Shown: piece by piece, positions 37,842-50,241 of the stretch
Numbering within the stretch: position 1 is the first letter of the stretch
How the letters are laid out: the number at the start of each line of letters is the position of its first letter
Assembly: GCF_001660815.1 (NCBI RefSeq)
Contig: NZ_LYMI01000023.1
Span: 62,001 to 126,000, forward strand
From: Xanthomonas nasturtii
GTDB taxonomy: Bacteria; Pseudomonadota; Gammaproteobacteria; Xanthomonadales; Xanthomonadaceae
Direction: 5' to 3'
DNA: 64,000 nt
Translations under genes and position numbers: made by a program
The notes under the pieces: generated by a model
The model's input: the letters and a program-made list of their open reading frames with translations, nothing else
Database searches by the model: none
What the model was told of the DNA's origin: nothing

Positions 37842-38111
37842 GTGGCCAATATCAAGTCCGCCAAGAAGCGCGCCAAGCAGACCATTGTGCGCAATGAGCG
37901 CAACACCGGTCAGCGTTCGATGCTGCGCACCGCCGTCAAGAAGGTGATCAAGGCCCTTGACGCCAACGATGCTGCAGGCGCCGAAGCCGCTTTCGCCGTT
38001 GCTCAGCCCATCCTCGACCGTTTCAGCGCCCGTGGCCTGATTCACAAGAACAAGGCTGCGCGTCACAAGAGCCGCCTGACCGCTCGCATCAAGGCCATCA
38101 AGGCCGCGTAA
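37842..38111 (+). CDS. rpsT: Ribosomal protein S20
   Basis: 89 residues, GTG start ([11 protein letters not shown] follows), with CAGGA about 12 bases upstream. Basic, Lys/Arg/Ala-rich helical protein with the family pattern RTAVKKV and [14 protein letters not shown]. Binds 16S rRNA in the 30S subunit. A GTG start fits the known use of weak starts for autoregulated rpsT in other bacteria. Followed by a strong terminator. Confidence 0.98.
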
Positions 38112-38157
38112 GCGATCAGTTGGTTCATTGCCGGGAGCCTGGCTTCCGGCAATACAG

Positions 38158-38183
38158 AAAAACCCGGCCTTGGCCGGGTTTTT
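38158..38183. terminator. Bidirectional terminator between rpsT and obgE
   Basis: AAAAACCCGGCC-TT-GGCCGGGTTTTT: 12-bp hairpin with A-tract and T-tract on either side, so it can end both rpsT (plus) and obgE (minus). Confidence 0.9.
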
Positions 38184-38201
38184 GTGTGCCTGCGCCCGCA
38201 C

Positions 38202-39500
<1,299 letters not shown>

Positions 39501-39761
39501 TTACGCCTCGGCAACCACGCTGACGGTACGACGCTTCTTCGCACCCTTGACCGAGAACTCCACCTTGCCGTTCACCAGGGCGAACAGGGTGTGGTCACGG
39601 CCGAGGCCGACGCCGGCGCCCGGATGGAACTGGGTGCCGCGCTGACGCACGATGATGTTGCCGGCGTCGATGGCCTGGCCACCAAAGATCTTCACGCCGA
39701 GGTACTTCGGGTTCGAATCGCGACCGTTGCGCGAGGAACCTACGCCCTTTTTATGTGCCAT
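39501..39761 (-). CDS. rpmA: Ribosomal protein L27
   Basis: 86 residues. [19 protein letters not shown] is the standard N-terminus, followed by [16 protein letters not shown] and [16 protein letters not shown]. 50S protein near the peptidyl-transferase centre. 12 bases after rplU, same operon. Confidence 0.99.
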   Translation of the reverse strand: MAHKKGVGSSRNGRDSNPKYLGVKIFGGQAIDAGNIIVRQRGTQFHPGAGVGLGRDHTLFALVNGKVEFSVKGAKKRRTVSVVAEA

Positions 39762-39773
39762 GACTGGTTCTCC

Positions 39774-40094
39774 TTACTTCTTGTCGCCACCGGCAATGCC
39801 GGTGATCTCGATTTCGGTGTAGTACTGACGGTGTCCCTGACGCTTCATGTGGTGCTTGCGGCGACGGAACTTGATGATGCGCACCTTGTCGGCGCGGCCA
39901 TGGGCCACGACCTTGGCGGTGACCGAGGCGCCCTTCAGCGCATCGCCCAGCTTGATGCCATCGCTATCGCCCAGCATCAGGACGGTGTCGAAGGTGATCT
40001 CGTTGCCAGCTTCGACTTCGAGCTTTTCCACGCGGAGCGTTTCGCCCTGCGCGACGCGGTATTGCTTACCGCCGGTTACCAGAACTGCGTACAT
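39774..40094 (-). CDS. rplU: Ribosomal protein L21
   Basis: 106 residues. [18 protein letters not shown] and [16 protein letters not shown] are diagnostic. 50S subunit protein binding 23S rRNA. The ATG at 40094 follows GAGGAA by about 9 bases. First gene of rplU-rpmA; promoter lies in 40095-40180, where CATAAT (minus strand, near 40121) is a possible -10. Confidence 0.98.
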   Translation of the reverse strand: MYAVLVTGGKQYRVAQGETLRVEKLEVEAGNEITFDTVLMLGDSDGIKLGDALKGASVTAKVVAHGRADKVRIIKFRRRKHHMKRQGHRQYYTEIEITGIAGGDKK

Positions 40095-40420
40095 GACCAG
40101 GTGTTCCTCTGTAGTTATTATGGTCGCATCTGACGTGCCCTGGGGCAGACAGGAGCGGGATTGTACTGGCCTAGCGGGTTTCGGGTCAACCCGCAAGCCG
40201 GATGCCGGCCGGTTTCCGACCGACGGCAAGCCGGCTCGCCGCAACCGAGCGCAATCGCGCCAATGCAACGCATCATCCGGCCGCCACAGCGGCCCGGTCA
40301 GACTGGCATTTGCGGCAATTGCCCTCACTTAGGTCGGCGGGTAGGCTGATCGACTGCCACTCATTCCTGCTGAGCACGCTCGCACCACTGCCGGTTCGCC
40401 GGCCCGACATCGGATCCCCC
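40095..40420. promoter_or_regulatory. Divergent rplU / uvrA upstream region
   Basis: 326 bases separating two divergent operons; no gene seen although the uvrA frame is open back to 40202. Promoters for both should be here. A TTAG-containing stretch near 40328 faintly recalls the Xanthomonas LexA site but the second half does not match, so I make no SOS claim. Confidence 0.5.
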
Positions 40421-43386
<2,966 letters not shown>

Positions 43387-43387
<1 letters not shown>

Positions 43388-43791
43388 TGAGCGAACACAA
43401 GATCCTGGCACGCATCCCGATCAGCGTGCGCTGGCGTGACATGGACAGCATGGGCCACGTCAACAACGCCAAGTACATTTCCTATCTGGAAGAAGCGCGC
43501 GTGCGCTGGATGCTGGGCGTGCAAGGCGTGTCAATGACCGACCGCATTGCGCCGGTGGTTGCGGCCACCAACGTCAATTACAAGCAGCCGCTGATCTGGC
43601 CCAACGACATCACCGTGGAGCTGTTCGTGGAGCGGCTGGGCAACAGCAGCGTGACCATCGGCCACCGCATCTTCGACCAGAAGGACGACAGCAAGCTGTA
43701 CTCCGATGGCAACGTGGTGGTGGTGTGGATCGATACGCAGACCGGCAAGAGCGCCGTGCTGCCGGATGCGGTGCGCGCGGCCAGCAGCTGA
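43387..43791 (+). CDS. Hotdog-fold acyl-CoA thioesterase (YbgC/4HBT type)
   Basis: 134 residues, single hotdog domain. The 4HBT motif RWRDMDSMGHVNNAKYISYLEEAR near 15-38 includes the catalytic Asp region (DMDSMGHVNN). Cytosolic thioesterase of unknown acyl substrate. Its ATG overlaps the uvrA stop (ATGA), so expression is coupled to uvrA although no functional link is evident. Confidence 0.93.
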
Positions 43792-43827
43792 GTTCCGATC
43801 GGCGCGGTCGTTGACTCCGTCATCGCA

Positions 43828-43862
43828 AAAAAACGGCGGCTCCGTGAGGAGCTGCCGTTTTC
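43828..43862. terminator. Bidirectional terminator
   Basis: AAAACGGCGGCTCC-GTGA-GGAGCTGCCGTTTT, one G-C position mismatched, with A-run before and T-run after. Ends the uvrA-thioesterase unit and faces the copper-chaperone gene. Confidence 0.85.
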
Positions 43863-43902
43863 GTTTGAACGCTGGTGTGACTGCGCGACAGCGAACGAAC
43901 GA

Positions 43903-44373
43903 TCAGGACCCTGGCGCGCGTTTGCGTGCTTCCAGCGTGGCCTTGATCTGGCGACCATCCTGCAAGGTAAAGCTCACCGGCACCTGTGCACCTTCCTGCA
44001 GCGGCGCATTGGCATCCATCAACATCAGGTGCAGGCCGCCCGGCGCCAACGGCACCGACTTGCCGGCCGGCAATGCCAGTTCGGGCACTGCACGCATGCG
44101 GCTGACGCCGTTGGTCTGCGTGGTTTCGTGCAGCGACACATCGGCGAACACGCTGCTTGTGGCTGCCGTGATCTTCAGCGGCTGCGCACAGCCGTTTTGA
44201 AACTGCCCGAAGCCGGCCGCCATGCCCATGCCTCCGTGCGGCGGGATGCGGATCCAGCCGTTCTTGAATTCGGGCAGGCACTGCGCTGACACGCCCGCAC
44301 TTGCCAGCACTGCCAACGCCGCGAGCAACACGCCGGCACGCATACGCCACCTGCTTCGACTGCCGTCTATCAT
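43903..44373 (-). CDS. Periplasmic copper chaperone PCu(A)C
   Basis: 156 residues with a signal peptide (Arg-rich n-region, then VLLAALAVLASAGVSA). It contains the full copper-binding pattern H-x10-M-x21-H-x-M (H in SLHETTQ, M in SRM, H and M in GLHLML), diagnostic of PCuAC proteins that deliver Cu(I) to oxidases. The target could be a haem-copper oxidase; the bo3 enzyme of this window lacks CuA but has CuB. Start at 44373 is backed by GGAGG 7 bases upstream; only 23 bases separate it from the divergent enoyl-CoA hydratase gene. Confidence 0.94.
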   Translation of the reverse strand: MIDGSRSRWRMRAGVLLAALAVLASAGVSAQCLPEFKNGWIRIPPHGGMGMAAGFGQFQNGCAQPLKITAATSSVFADVSLHETTQTNGVSRMRAVPELALPAGKSVPLAPGGLHLMLMDANAPLQEGAQVPVSFTLQDGRQIKATLEARKRAPGS

Positions 44374-44396
44374 GACCCGACCTCCAGGAGCCCCGA

Positions 44397-45167
44397 ATGA
44401 GCATCCAGATCTTAGACCATGGCCGTCTTCGCGAAATCCGTCTGGCGCGTCCGCCGGTCAATGCGCTGGACAGCGCGCTGTGCCAGGCGTTGAGCGTTGC
44501 GGTGCAGCAGGCGGGCGACGAGGTCGATGGCATCGTGCTGTCGGGCAGCGAGCGGATTTTCTCCGGCGGCATGGATGTGCCGCATCTGCTGGCGCACGGC
44601 ACCGACCGCGCCGCGCTGCTGGCCAGTTGGACCGCGTTCTTCGCTGCGGCGCAGGCGCTGGCCAACAGCCGCGTGCCGGTGGTGGCAGCCATCGGCGGGC
44701 ATGCCCCGGCCGGCGGCTGCGTGCTGGCGTTGTGCTGCGACTACCGGGTGATGGCGCGCAGTGCCGATACCGCCAAACCCTATGCGATCGGTCTCAATGA
44801 AGTGCAAGTGGGCCTTGCCGCGCCGGAGGGCATCCAGCGCCTGTTGCGCCGCGTGGTCGGTGCGCACCGCGCCGAGCGCCTGCTGATCTCCGGGCAACTG
44901 CTGCCGGCCGAACAGGCGGTCACGATCGGCCTGGTGGACGAGCTGGTCGATGGCGAGTTGGTCACCGCGCGTGCGGTGGCATGGCTGCAGGAGCTGCAGC
45001 AGCTGCCGCGCCAACCGATGCTGACCACGCGTGCGATCGCGCGTGCCGATCTGCGCGCGGCCCTGGCGCCGGAATTGATCCAGCTGGAGCGCTTCATCGA
45101 TGGCTGGTACGCAGCGGATGCGCAAACCGCGCTGCACGTCCTGGTCGCGCGCCTGCAAAAGGCCTGA
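44397..45167 (+). CDS. Enoyl-CoA hydratase/isomerase family protein
   Basis: 256 residues with a crotonase fold. Oxyanion-hole segments are SGSERIFSGGMDVPHLL (near 50-65) and GGHAPAGGCVLAL (near 102). The usual catalytic Glu pair is partly replaced: LNEVQVGLAAPEGI keeps one Glu. It could be a hydratase, isomerase or other crotonase; specificity is open. ATG preceded by AGGAG. Followed 70 bases on by tesB, giving a small acyl-CoA unit. Confidence 0.88.
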   Translation: MSIQILDHGRLREIRLARPPVNALDSALCQALSVAVQQAGDEVDGIVLSGSERIFSGGMDVPHLLAHGTDRAALLASWTAFFAAAQALANSRVPVVAAIGGHAPAGGCVLALCCDYRVMARSADTAKPYAIGLNEVQVGLAAPEGIQRLLRRVVGAHRAERLLISGQLLPAEQAVTIGLVDELVDGELVTARAVAWLQELQQLPRQPMLTTRAIARADLRAALAPELIQLERFIDGWYAADAQTALHVLVARLQKA

Positions 45168-45201
45168 GCCGCGCCCTCGCAGCGCCCCTTGGGCGGGCCG
45201 C

Positions 45202-45207
45202 TATAAT
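45202..45207 (+). promoter_or_regulatory. Consensus -10 box before tesB
   Basis: Perfect TATAAT (in GCTATAATCG), 31 bases before the TTG start. No recognisable -35 at 16-18 bases upstream, so it may need an activator or be fortuitous. Confidence 0.35.
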
Positions 45208-45237
45208 CGCGGTCCGTCGCACGCCCAGGCCAGTCCC

Positions 45238-46143
45238 TTGTCCGCCACTGCCGAACCCGTCGTCTCCGAACTGATCAGCCTGCTGTCGCTGGAGCGCCTG
45301 GAGGACAACCTGTTTCGCGGCCAGAGCCGCGACATCGGCACCAAGTACGTCTTCGGCGGACAGGTACTGGGACAGGCATTGTCGGCAGCGCAGGCGACGG
45401 TCGAGAACGGGCGCCAGACGCATTCGCTGCACGCGTATTTCCTGCGTGCGGGCAATATCGACCACCCGATCGTCTACGACGTCGATCGCACCCGCGATGG
45501 CGGCAGCTTTTCGGTGCGCCGGGTCACGGCGATCCAGCACGGCAAGGTGATCTTTTTCTGCGCGGCCTCGTTTCAGGAACGCGAAGACGGCGCCGAGCAT
45601 CAGTCGGCGATGCCGGTGGTGCCGCCACCGGAAGACATCGAACCGGCCGCGCCGCTGGCGCCGGAGGTGTTGGCGAAACTGCCGGCCAAGGTGCAGCGCT
45701 GGCTCTCGCGCGGCGGCCCGTTCGAGTTTCGCCATGTGCTTCCGCGCGACGAACTCAAGCCGCCCAAGCGCCCGCCGTTCCAGCAGATGTGGCTGCGCTT
45801 GAACGACCCGATCGGCGACGATGTGGGGCTGCATCAGGTGCTGCTGGCGTACGCGTCGGATTTCCAGTTGCTGGGCACCTCCACGTTTCCGCATGGCATC
45901 AGCTATTACACGCCGAATGTGCAGATGGCCTCGCTCGATCATGCGCTGTGGTTCCATCGCCCGTTCCGCACCGACGACTGGCTGCTGTATTCGCTGGACA
46001 GCCCCACTGCGCAAGGCGCGCGCGGCCTGGCGCGCGGGCAGTTCTTCACCCGCGACGGAGTGCTGGTGGCCAGCACCACGCAGGAAGGCTTGATCCGGGT
46101 GGTGCCCGAGGGCAGCGCGATTGCCGTGCCGGCCAGGGAGTAA
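45238..46143 (+). CDS. tesB: Acyl-CoA thioesterase II (TesB)
   Basis: 301 residues, double-hotdog thioesterase; E. coli TesB is 286. Signatures FGGQVLGQALSAAQ (near 38), SLHAYFLRAG (near 63), SLDHALWFHRPF (near 230) and a catalytic Asp/Gln set in the second hotdog. Hydrolyses a broad range of acyl-CoAs. I take TTG at 45238 (SATAEPVVSELISLLSLE); the frame has no ATG or GTG giving a family-like start nearby. Confidence 0.94.
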   Translation: MSATAEPVVSELISLLSLERLEDNLFRGQSRDIGTKYVFGGQVLGQALSAAQATVENGRQTHSLHAYFLRAGNIDHPIVYDVDRTRDGGSFSVRRVTAIQHGKVIFFCAASFQEREDGAEHQSAMPVVPPPEDIEPAAPLAPEVLAKLPAKVQRWLSRGGPFEFRHVLPRDELKPPKRPPFQQMWLRLNDPIGDDVGLHQVLLAYASDFQLLGTSTFPHGISYYTPNVQMASLDHALWFHRPFRTDDWLLYSLDSPTAQGARGLARGQFFTRDGVLVASTTQEGLIRVVPEGSAIAVPARE

Positions 46144-46365
46144 CCGCCGGAGCGCGGCAGCGCGTGTAGTCGATTGAAGTTTCGTACTGGCCCTGAGGTA
46201 CGCGCCCAGGCACGTGCTCCCTGCGCGCCACAGGAGCGGCAAGCTGGCATGCTCCACCGCCGCGCGCCCACGCTCAGCTGACCGCGCACTCCGCATCCTG
46301 ATGTTTCATCTTGAACCGGCGCCCCAGCGGCGCCATCTGTTCCGGACCCAACGGCGTTTTCCACC

Positions 46366-46875
46366 ATGCGCAAGATCTTCAGCAGTCAACGTATCGAAAC
46401 CGCCGAAGGCGTCGCCAATCTATTGCGCGATGCGGGCATCGAGATCCGCATCAGCAACGGCCGCTCTTACCAGAGCAAGCGCGGCGGCCAGTTCAGCTAT
46501 CTGGAACAGAGCCACGCCCAGGCGCAGCCCACCGTGTGGATCGTGCATGCCAACGACCAGCCGCGCGCGCGCGAACTGCTGCGTGACGCCCGCCTGCTGG
46601 ACACCACCCGCCGCGACCTGCCGAATGTGGAATACACCTTCCGCGAAGGCGAAAACGGCTCCAGCGCCAGCGCGCGCAGCTGGGCCTGGCGCATCCGCCT
46701 GGTGCTGCTGCTGGTGATCGGCGCCGTGGCCATGGTGGTGGTGGTGCGCCATCGCAGCGCACCTGCGCCACTGGCGCCGGCGGCACAGCCGGCGTCGCAA
46801 CAGGCGCCGGCGCCAGACGCCGCCCAACCGGCAGCAGACGACGAAATGCGTGTGCGGATCCAGCCGGTGCGCTGA
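46366..46875 (+). CDS. DUF2007-like protein with single membrane anchor
   Basis: 169 residues. The N-terminal ~75 residues (MRKIFSSQRIETAEGVANLLRDAGIEIRI.. and VWIVHANDQPRARELL) resemble the DUF2007/GlnB-like signal-transducing domain. A membrane helix (about 108-126, IRLVLLLVIGAVAMVVVV) follows, then a Pro/Ala-rich tail of about 40 residues. Xanthomonas genomes often label this a pathogenicity-like protein; the real role is unknown. The N-terminal domain is probably cytoplasmic. Confidence 0.8.
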   Translation: MRKIFSSQRIETAEGVANLLRDAGIEIRISNGRSYQSKRGGQFSYLEQSHAQAQPTVWIVHANDQPRARELLRDARLLDTTRRDLPNVEYTFREGENGSSASARSWAWRIRLVLLLVIGAVAMVVVVRHRSAPAPLAPAAQPASQQAPAPDAAQPAADDEMRVRIQPVR

Positions 46876-47002
46876 GCGCGGCCGGCCAGAGCGCGGCGCG
46901 CCCAATTGCAATTGATGGCGGGATAGCCGCGCGCACGTCATCAGCCCGGTCACATCCCTTGCCGGCATGCGTCATGCTGGCAACAGGACATGGATTGCGC
47001 CG

Positions 47003-48196
47003 ATGAACGCCAACACGCTGGACCTGATGTTGCAACGCGAACTGCCCAACGCCGCGGCCGGCTGCCAGCAGGCGTACGGACGCATCGTGGGCGCCTGCCA
47101 GAACACGGTGACCGCCATCGCGCTGGCCATCACCCGCGACATCGCAGCCAGCGAAGACATCGCCCAGGAGGCCTTCCTGCGTGCCTGGCAGCGGTTGGCG
47201 CAGCTGCATCAGCCGGCAAGCTTTCTGCCCTGGCTTCGGCAGATCACCCGCAACCTGGCGCGCGACTGGCTGCGCGCCAACCGCCATCGTGCGCTCAGCG
47301 GCGAGGCCGCCGAACTCGCCATTGCAATGGCCGCCGACCCGGCGCCCTCCCCTGCCGACCAGCTGCTACAGGTGGAAGAAGAGATCGCCGCGCTCGATAT
47401 CATTTCTGCACTGCCGGAAGAGAGCCGCGAAACGCTGCTGCTGTATTACCGCGAAGGCCAGAGCTCGCAACAGGTTGCCGCGCTGCTCGGGCTCAGCGAC
47501 GCGGCGGTACGCAAACGGCTGTCGCGCGCCCGTGCCAGCGTGCGCAGCGAGTTGCTGCGCCGCTTGGGCGACTTCGCACGCGGTAGCGCGCCGAGTGTGG
47601 CGTTCGCCACCGCGGTGACCTCGGCCACGTTGCTTGCTGCGCCCGGCAGCGCAAGCGCAGCCATCGTGCTGACCGGCATGGGTGGCGCGGGCAAGCTAGG
47701 CGTGAGCGGATTGACCGGCTCGGCACTCGGCGGCGGTGGGGCCGCTGGCGCGCTCAGCCTCTGGCTCGGCATGCCGGCGCTGTTCGCCGCCGGCGCCGTG
47801 CTGGTTGCCGGATTCGGCACGTACTGGTCGTGCTGGTACCTGCTGCGCTTCGCGCAGACCGCCGCTGAGGCAGCCGCGATTCGGCGCTTCATGCACATCA
47901 CCACCCTGACCTCGGTGCTTGTGGTTGGCAGCACGCTTGTGCTGAAACAGCTGGATGCCGACGCGTGGGCATCGCTGCTGATGCTGTGCGCGGGCATGGC
48001 GGTGATCAACTATCAATCCATCCGGGTGCTGCCACGCGTGATGCGCCCCATGCTGGAACGCGATGCGCGCAGGCGCGGCGCCACGCGTGCACCGCTGTTG
48101 TACCGCTGCATGTTCAGTCCGGGCGCGATGGTGGTGAGCACAGCGGCCGTCATTCTGCCGATCGTGCGGCACTACATGCAGCTGGGAATGTTCTGA
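47003..48196 (+). CDS. ECF-type RNA polymerase sigma factor with C-terminal membrane domain
   Basis: 397 residues, about twice the usual ECF length. Region 2 (about 20-95: DIAQEAFLRAWQRLAQL, FLPWLRQITRNLARDWLR) and region 4 (about 125-180: LPEESRETLLLYYREGQSSQQVAALLGLSDAAVRKRLSRAR) are intact. From about 200 onward it has an Ala/Gly-rich segment and three to five hydrophobic helices (about 245-275, 298-318, 325-342, 375-395). A membrane-tethered sigma factor with a built-in anti-sigma-like part is the simplest reading; no separate anti-sigma gene is adjacent. ATG 47003 chosen since upstream codons are not sigma-like. Confidence 0.9.
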   Translation: MNANTLDLMLQRELPNAAAGCQQAYGRIVGACQNTVTAIALAITRDIAASEDIAQEAFLRAWQRLAQLHQPASFLPWLRQITRNLARDWLRANRHRALSGEAAELAIAMAADPAPSPADQLLQVEEEIAALDIISALPEESRETLLLYYREGQSSQQVAALLGLSDAAVRKRLSRARASVRSELLRRLGDFARGSAPSVAFATAVTSATLLAAPGSASAAIVLTGMGGAGKLGVSGLTGSALGGGGAAGALSLWLGMPALFAAGAVLVAGFGTYWSCWYLLRFAQTAAEAAAIRRFMHITTLTSVLVVGSTLVLKQLDADAWASLLMLCAGMAVINYQSIRVLPRVMRPMLERDARRRGATRAPLLYRCMFSPGAMVVSTAAVILPIVRHYMQLGMF

Positions 48197-48635
48197 GGCC
48201 GGCGTGACGTCACCGCAGTACCGGCAGTTGCAACCCGTTCCGAGACGAGGACATACGGCTGCGGATTCACCCGCGCTGGCGGCAGCACCGGCTTTGCGTC
48301 ACGCAGGCTTGGCGACATGGTTGTCGCGACGCACACTGAAGTACGCCGCGGCGCAGCCTGCCTGCTTGCCTGCCTGCAACGGTGAACGCCGCGGGCAGCA
48401 ACGTCGCATGGTCCGAAGTGATGCGTTCATACCCGACTTCAGTGGCCACCGGGTAGCGCCCACGCTGCTACAAGCAGGGAGAATTCGACCAGACCCCGGA
48501 GTCATGAAGTGAAGGCGAGTCTCTTCACCAGTCTGCTGATGATGGCCAGCAATGGTGCTGCTACGTGTTGCTGCTGGTTGCAGCGACCGACGCGCCTGTC
48601 ACGCGCCGGCCGCTGCATCGGTGCGTCCTAACTGC
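48197..48635. other. Intergenic region, no gene seen
   Basis: 439 bases between convergent genes (sigma factor and EF-hand protein). Short frames at 48204-48512 and 48267-48505 have no coding character. A TGCCTGCTTGCCTGCCTGC stretch at 48358-48376 is a small imperfect repeat. No terminator hairpin with T-tract recognised. Confidence 0.45.
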
Positions 48636-49235
48636 TTAGTTGCCCGCAGCAGGCTTGGCCGGCATCGCAGGCTTGCCGTGGTCGCCACGCTCACCCGGAC
48701 CGCGCGGGCCGTGGTCGCCACGCAACTTCGATGCCGCGTCGAACTCGGCCTTGCTCAACTTGCCGTCCTTGTCGGCGTCGGCCTTGGCGAACCATGCATC
48801 GCGATGCTGCTGCATGCGCGATTCGCGGTCGGCACGGTCGACGAAGCCGTCCTTGTTGACATCCATCTGGTCGAAGCGCGCAGCGAACTTGGGGTCGGCC
48901 TTGGCTTCTTCGCGGCTAATGCGGCCGTCCTTGTTGGTATCCAGCTTGGCCATCCATTCGCCACGTCCGCCGCGGCCATCACGGCCCGGGCCACGATGAT
49001 GCGGGCGCTCGTCACGCGACAGCTTGCCGTCCTTGTTGGCGTCCAGCGTGTCGAATTGCGCGGCCAGTTTCGGGTCCGCGGCCGCTTCGCTGCGGTCGAT
49101 CACGCCATCGCCGTTCTTGTCGAGCTTGGCAGGGCGCGGCGCATCGCCGGGGGCCGGCACGGTGGCGGCGAACGCGGTGCCGGTGGATAGCGCGGCCAGC
49201 ACGGCCAGGGCGAGGAAAGGTTTGCGTGACGTCAT
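48636..49235 (-). CDS. Exported EF-hand calcium-binding protein
   Basis: 199 residues. Signal peptide ([19 protein letters not shown], cleavage near 23). Five EF-hand-like loops follow: [60 protein letters not shown], each with the D-x-N/D-x-D-G pattern. Linkers are His/Arg/Gly-rich ([15 protein letters not shown]), and the C-terminus is Gly/Pro/Lys-rich. Periplasmic or surface Ca2+ binder; partner unknown. ATG at 49235 with CAGGAG upstream. Confidence 0.93.
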   Translation of the reverse strand: MTSRKPFLALAVLAALSTGTAFAATVPAPGDAPRPAKLDKNGDGVIDRSEAAADPKLAAQFDTLDANKDGKLSRDERPHHRGPGRDGRGGRGEWMAKLDTNKDGRISREEAKADPKFAARFDQMDVNKDGFVDRADRESRMQQHRDAWFAKADADKDGKLSKAEFDAASKLRGDHGPRGPGERGDHGKPAMPAKPAAGN

Positions 49236-49434
49236 GGGACACTCCTGGAAGATGGAAAGCACACGCGGCACCTGCATGGGCCGCATCGCGTGGGTGGTGC
49301 GTCCGGATCGTCCGTGCGCTGCCACCAACACCCACATCAACGAGCCGTCGGCGTGCGCGTTGACGTCCGGGCCGGGCGTATTCATCCGGCGGACAGTCGC
49401 CGCTGCTGCGACGCACAGGCGCTATCCTGCGGCC

Positions 49435-50190
49435 ATGGCCATCCATGCCGACACTCACGACGACCTGCGCCTGTTCCAGACCGGCGTGCATGCCTGCGGC
49501 TATTGGTCCGACCGGCAAGCGCGCGACCTGGTGCTGGACCCACACGACCCGCATCTGGGTGCGATCTATCCGCAAGCCCTGGCATGGGGCTTCCGCCGCT
49601 CCGGCGATCTGGTCTACCGCCCGCATTGCGAACGGTGCCGTGCCTGCGTGCCGGTGCGCATTGCGGTGGATGCATTTCGTCCCGACCGCAGCCAACGCCG
49701 GTGCCTGGCACGTAATCAGGACCTGGTCGTGCGCGTGGTGGCTGCCGAACGCACCGAAGAACAACTCGCGCTCTATCGCCAGTACCTCAAGCACCGGCAT
49801 CCCGGTGGCGGCATGGACGAGCATGGCGCCACCGAATTCGACCAGTTCCTGATCGGCGGTTGGTCGCACGGGCGCTTTCTGGAGATCCGCGAACCGGCCA
49901 CTGCGCACCTGCCCGGCCGGCTGCTGGCCGTCGCAGTGACCGATGTCACCGAGCATGCGCTGTCGGCGGTGTACACGTTCTACGCGCCGGAGGCGGCCGC
50001 GCGCAGCCTGGGCACCTTCGCGATCCTGCAGCAGATCCACTGGGCACAACGCGAGCGGCGCGCGCATGTCTATCTGGGGTACTGGATCGACGGCCATGCA
50101 AAGATGAACTACAAGCGCCGCTTCACTGCACTGGAAGCCTACGACGGCCGCCAATGGCGCGGATTACCCGCGACCGCATCGGCGCCGTGA
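49435..50190 (+). CDS. bpt: Aspartate/glutamate leucyltransferase (N-end rule)
   Basis: 251 residues. Bpt/ATE family: [26 protein letters not shown] at the N-terminus, [13 protein letters not shown] near 62-74 and [22 protein letters not shown] near 215. Transfers Leu from Leu-tRNA to proteins with N-terminal Asp or Glu, marking them for ClpAP. ATG at 49435 chosen from the family N-terminus; the frame is open to 49024 only as antisense of the EF-hand gene. Confidence 0.95.
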   Translation: MAIHADTHDDLRLFQTGVHACGYWSDRQARDLVLDPHDPHLGAIYPQALAWGFRRSGDLVYRPHCERCRACVPVRIAVDAFRPDRSQRRCLARNQDLVVRVVAAERTEEQLALYRQYLKHRHPGGGMDEHGATEFDQFLIGGWSHGRFLEIREPATAHLPGRLLAVAVTDVTEHALSAVYTFYAPEAAARSLGTFAILQQIHWAQRERRAHVYLGYWIDGHAKMNYKRRFTALEAYDGRQWRGLPATASAP

Positions 50191-50241
50191 ATCGCAGCGC
50201 GCGACATCGGGCTGTCGCATCGGGCATGCGAGAATCGCCCG

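Noticed and set aside
40320-40345. LexA (SOS) operator before uvrA
   Set aside because: A TTAG half is present but the second half and spacing do not fit the TTAG-N6-TACTA type site.
48204-48512. 102-codon plus-strand frame after the sigma factor gene
   Set aside because: Low-complexity Ala/Arg/Pro translation without recognisable fold or ribosome site.
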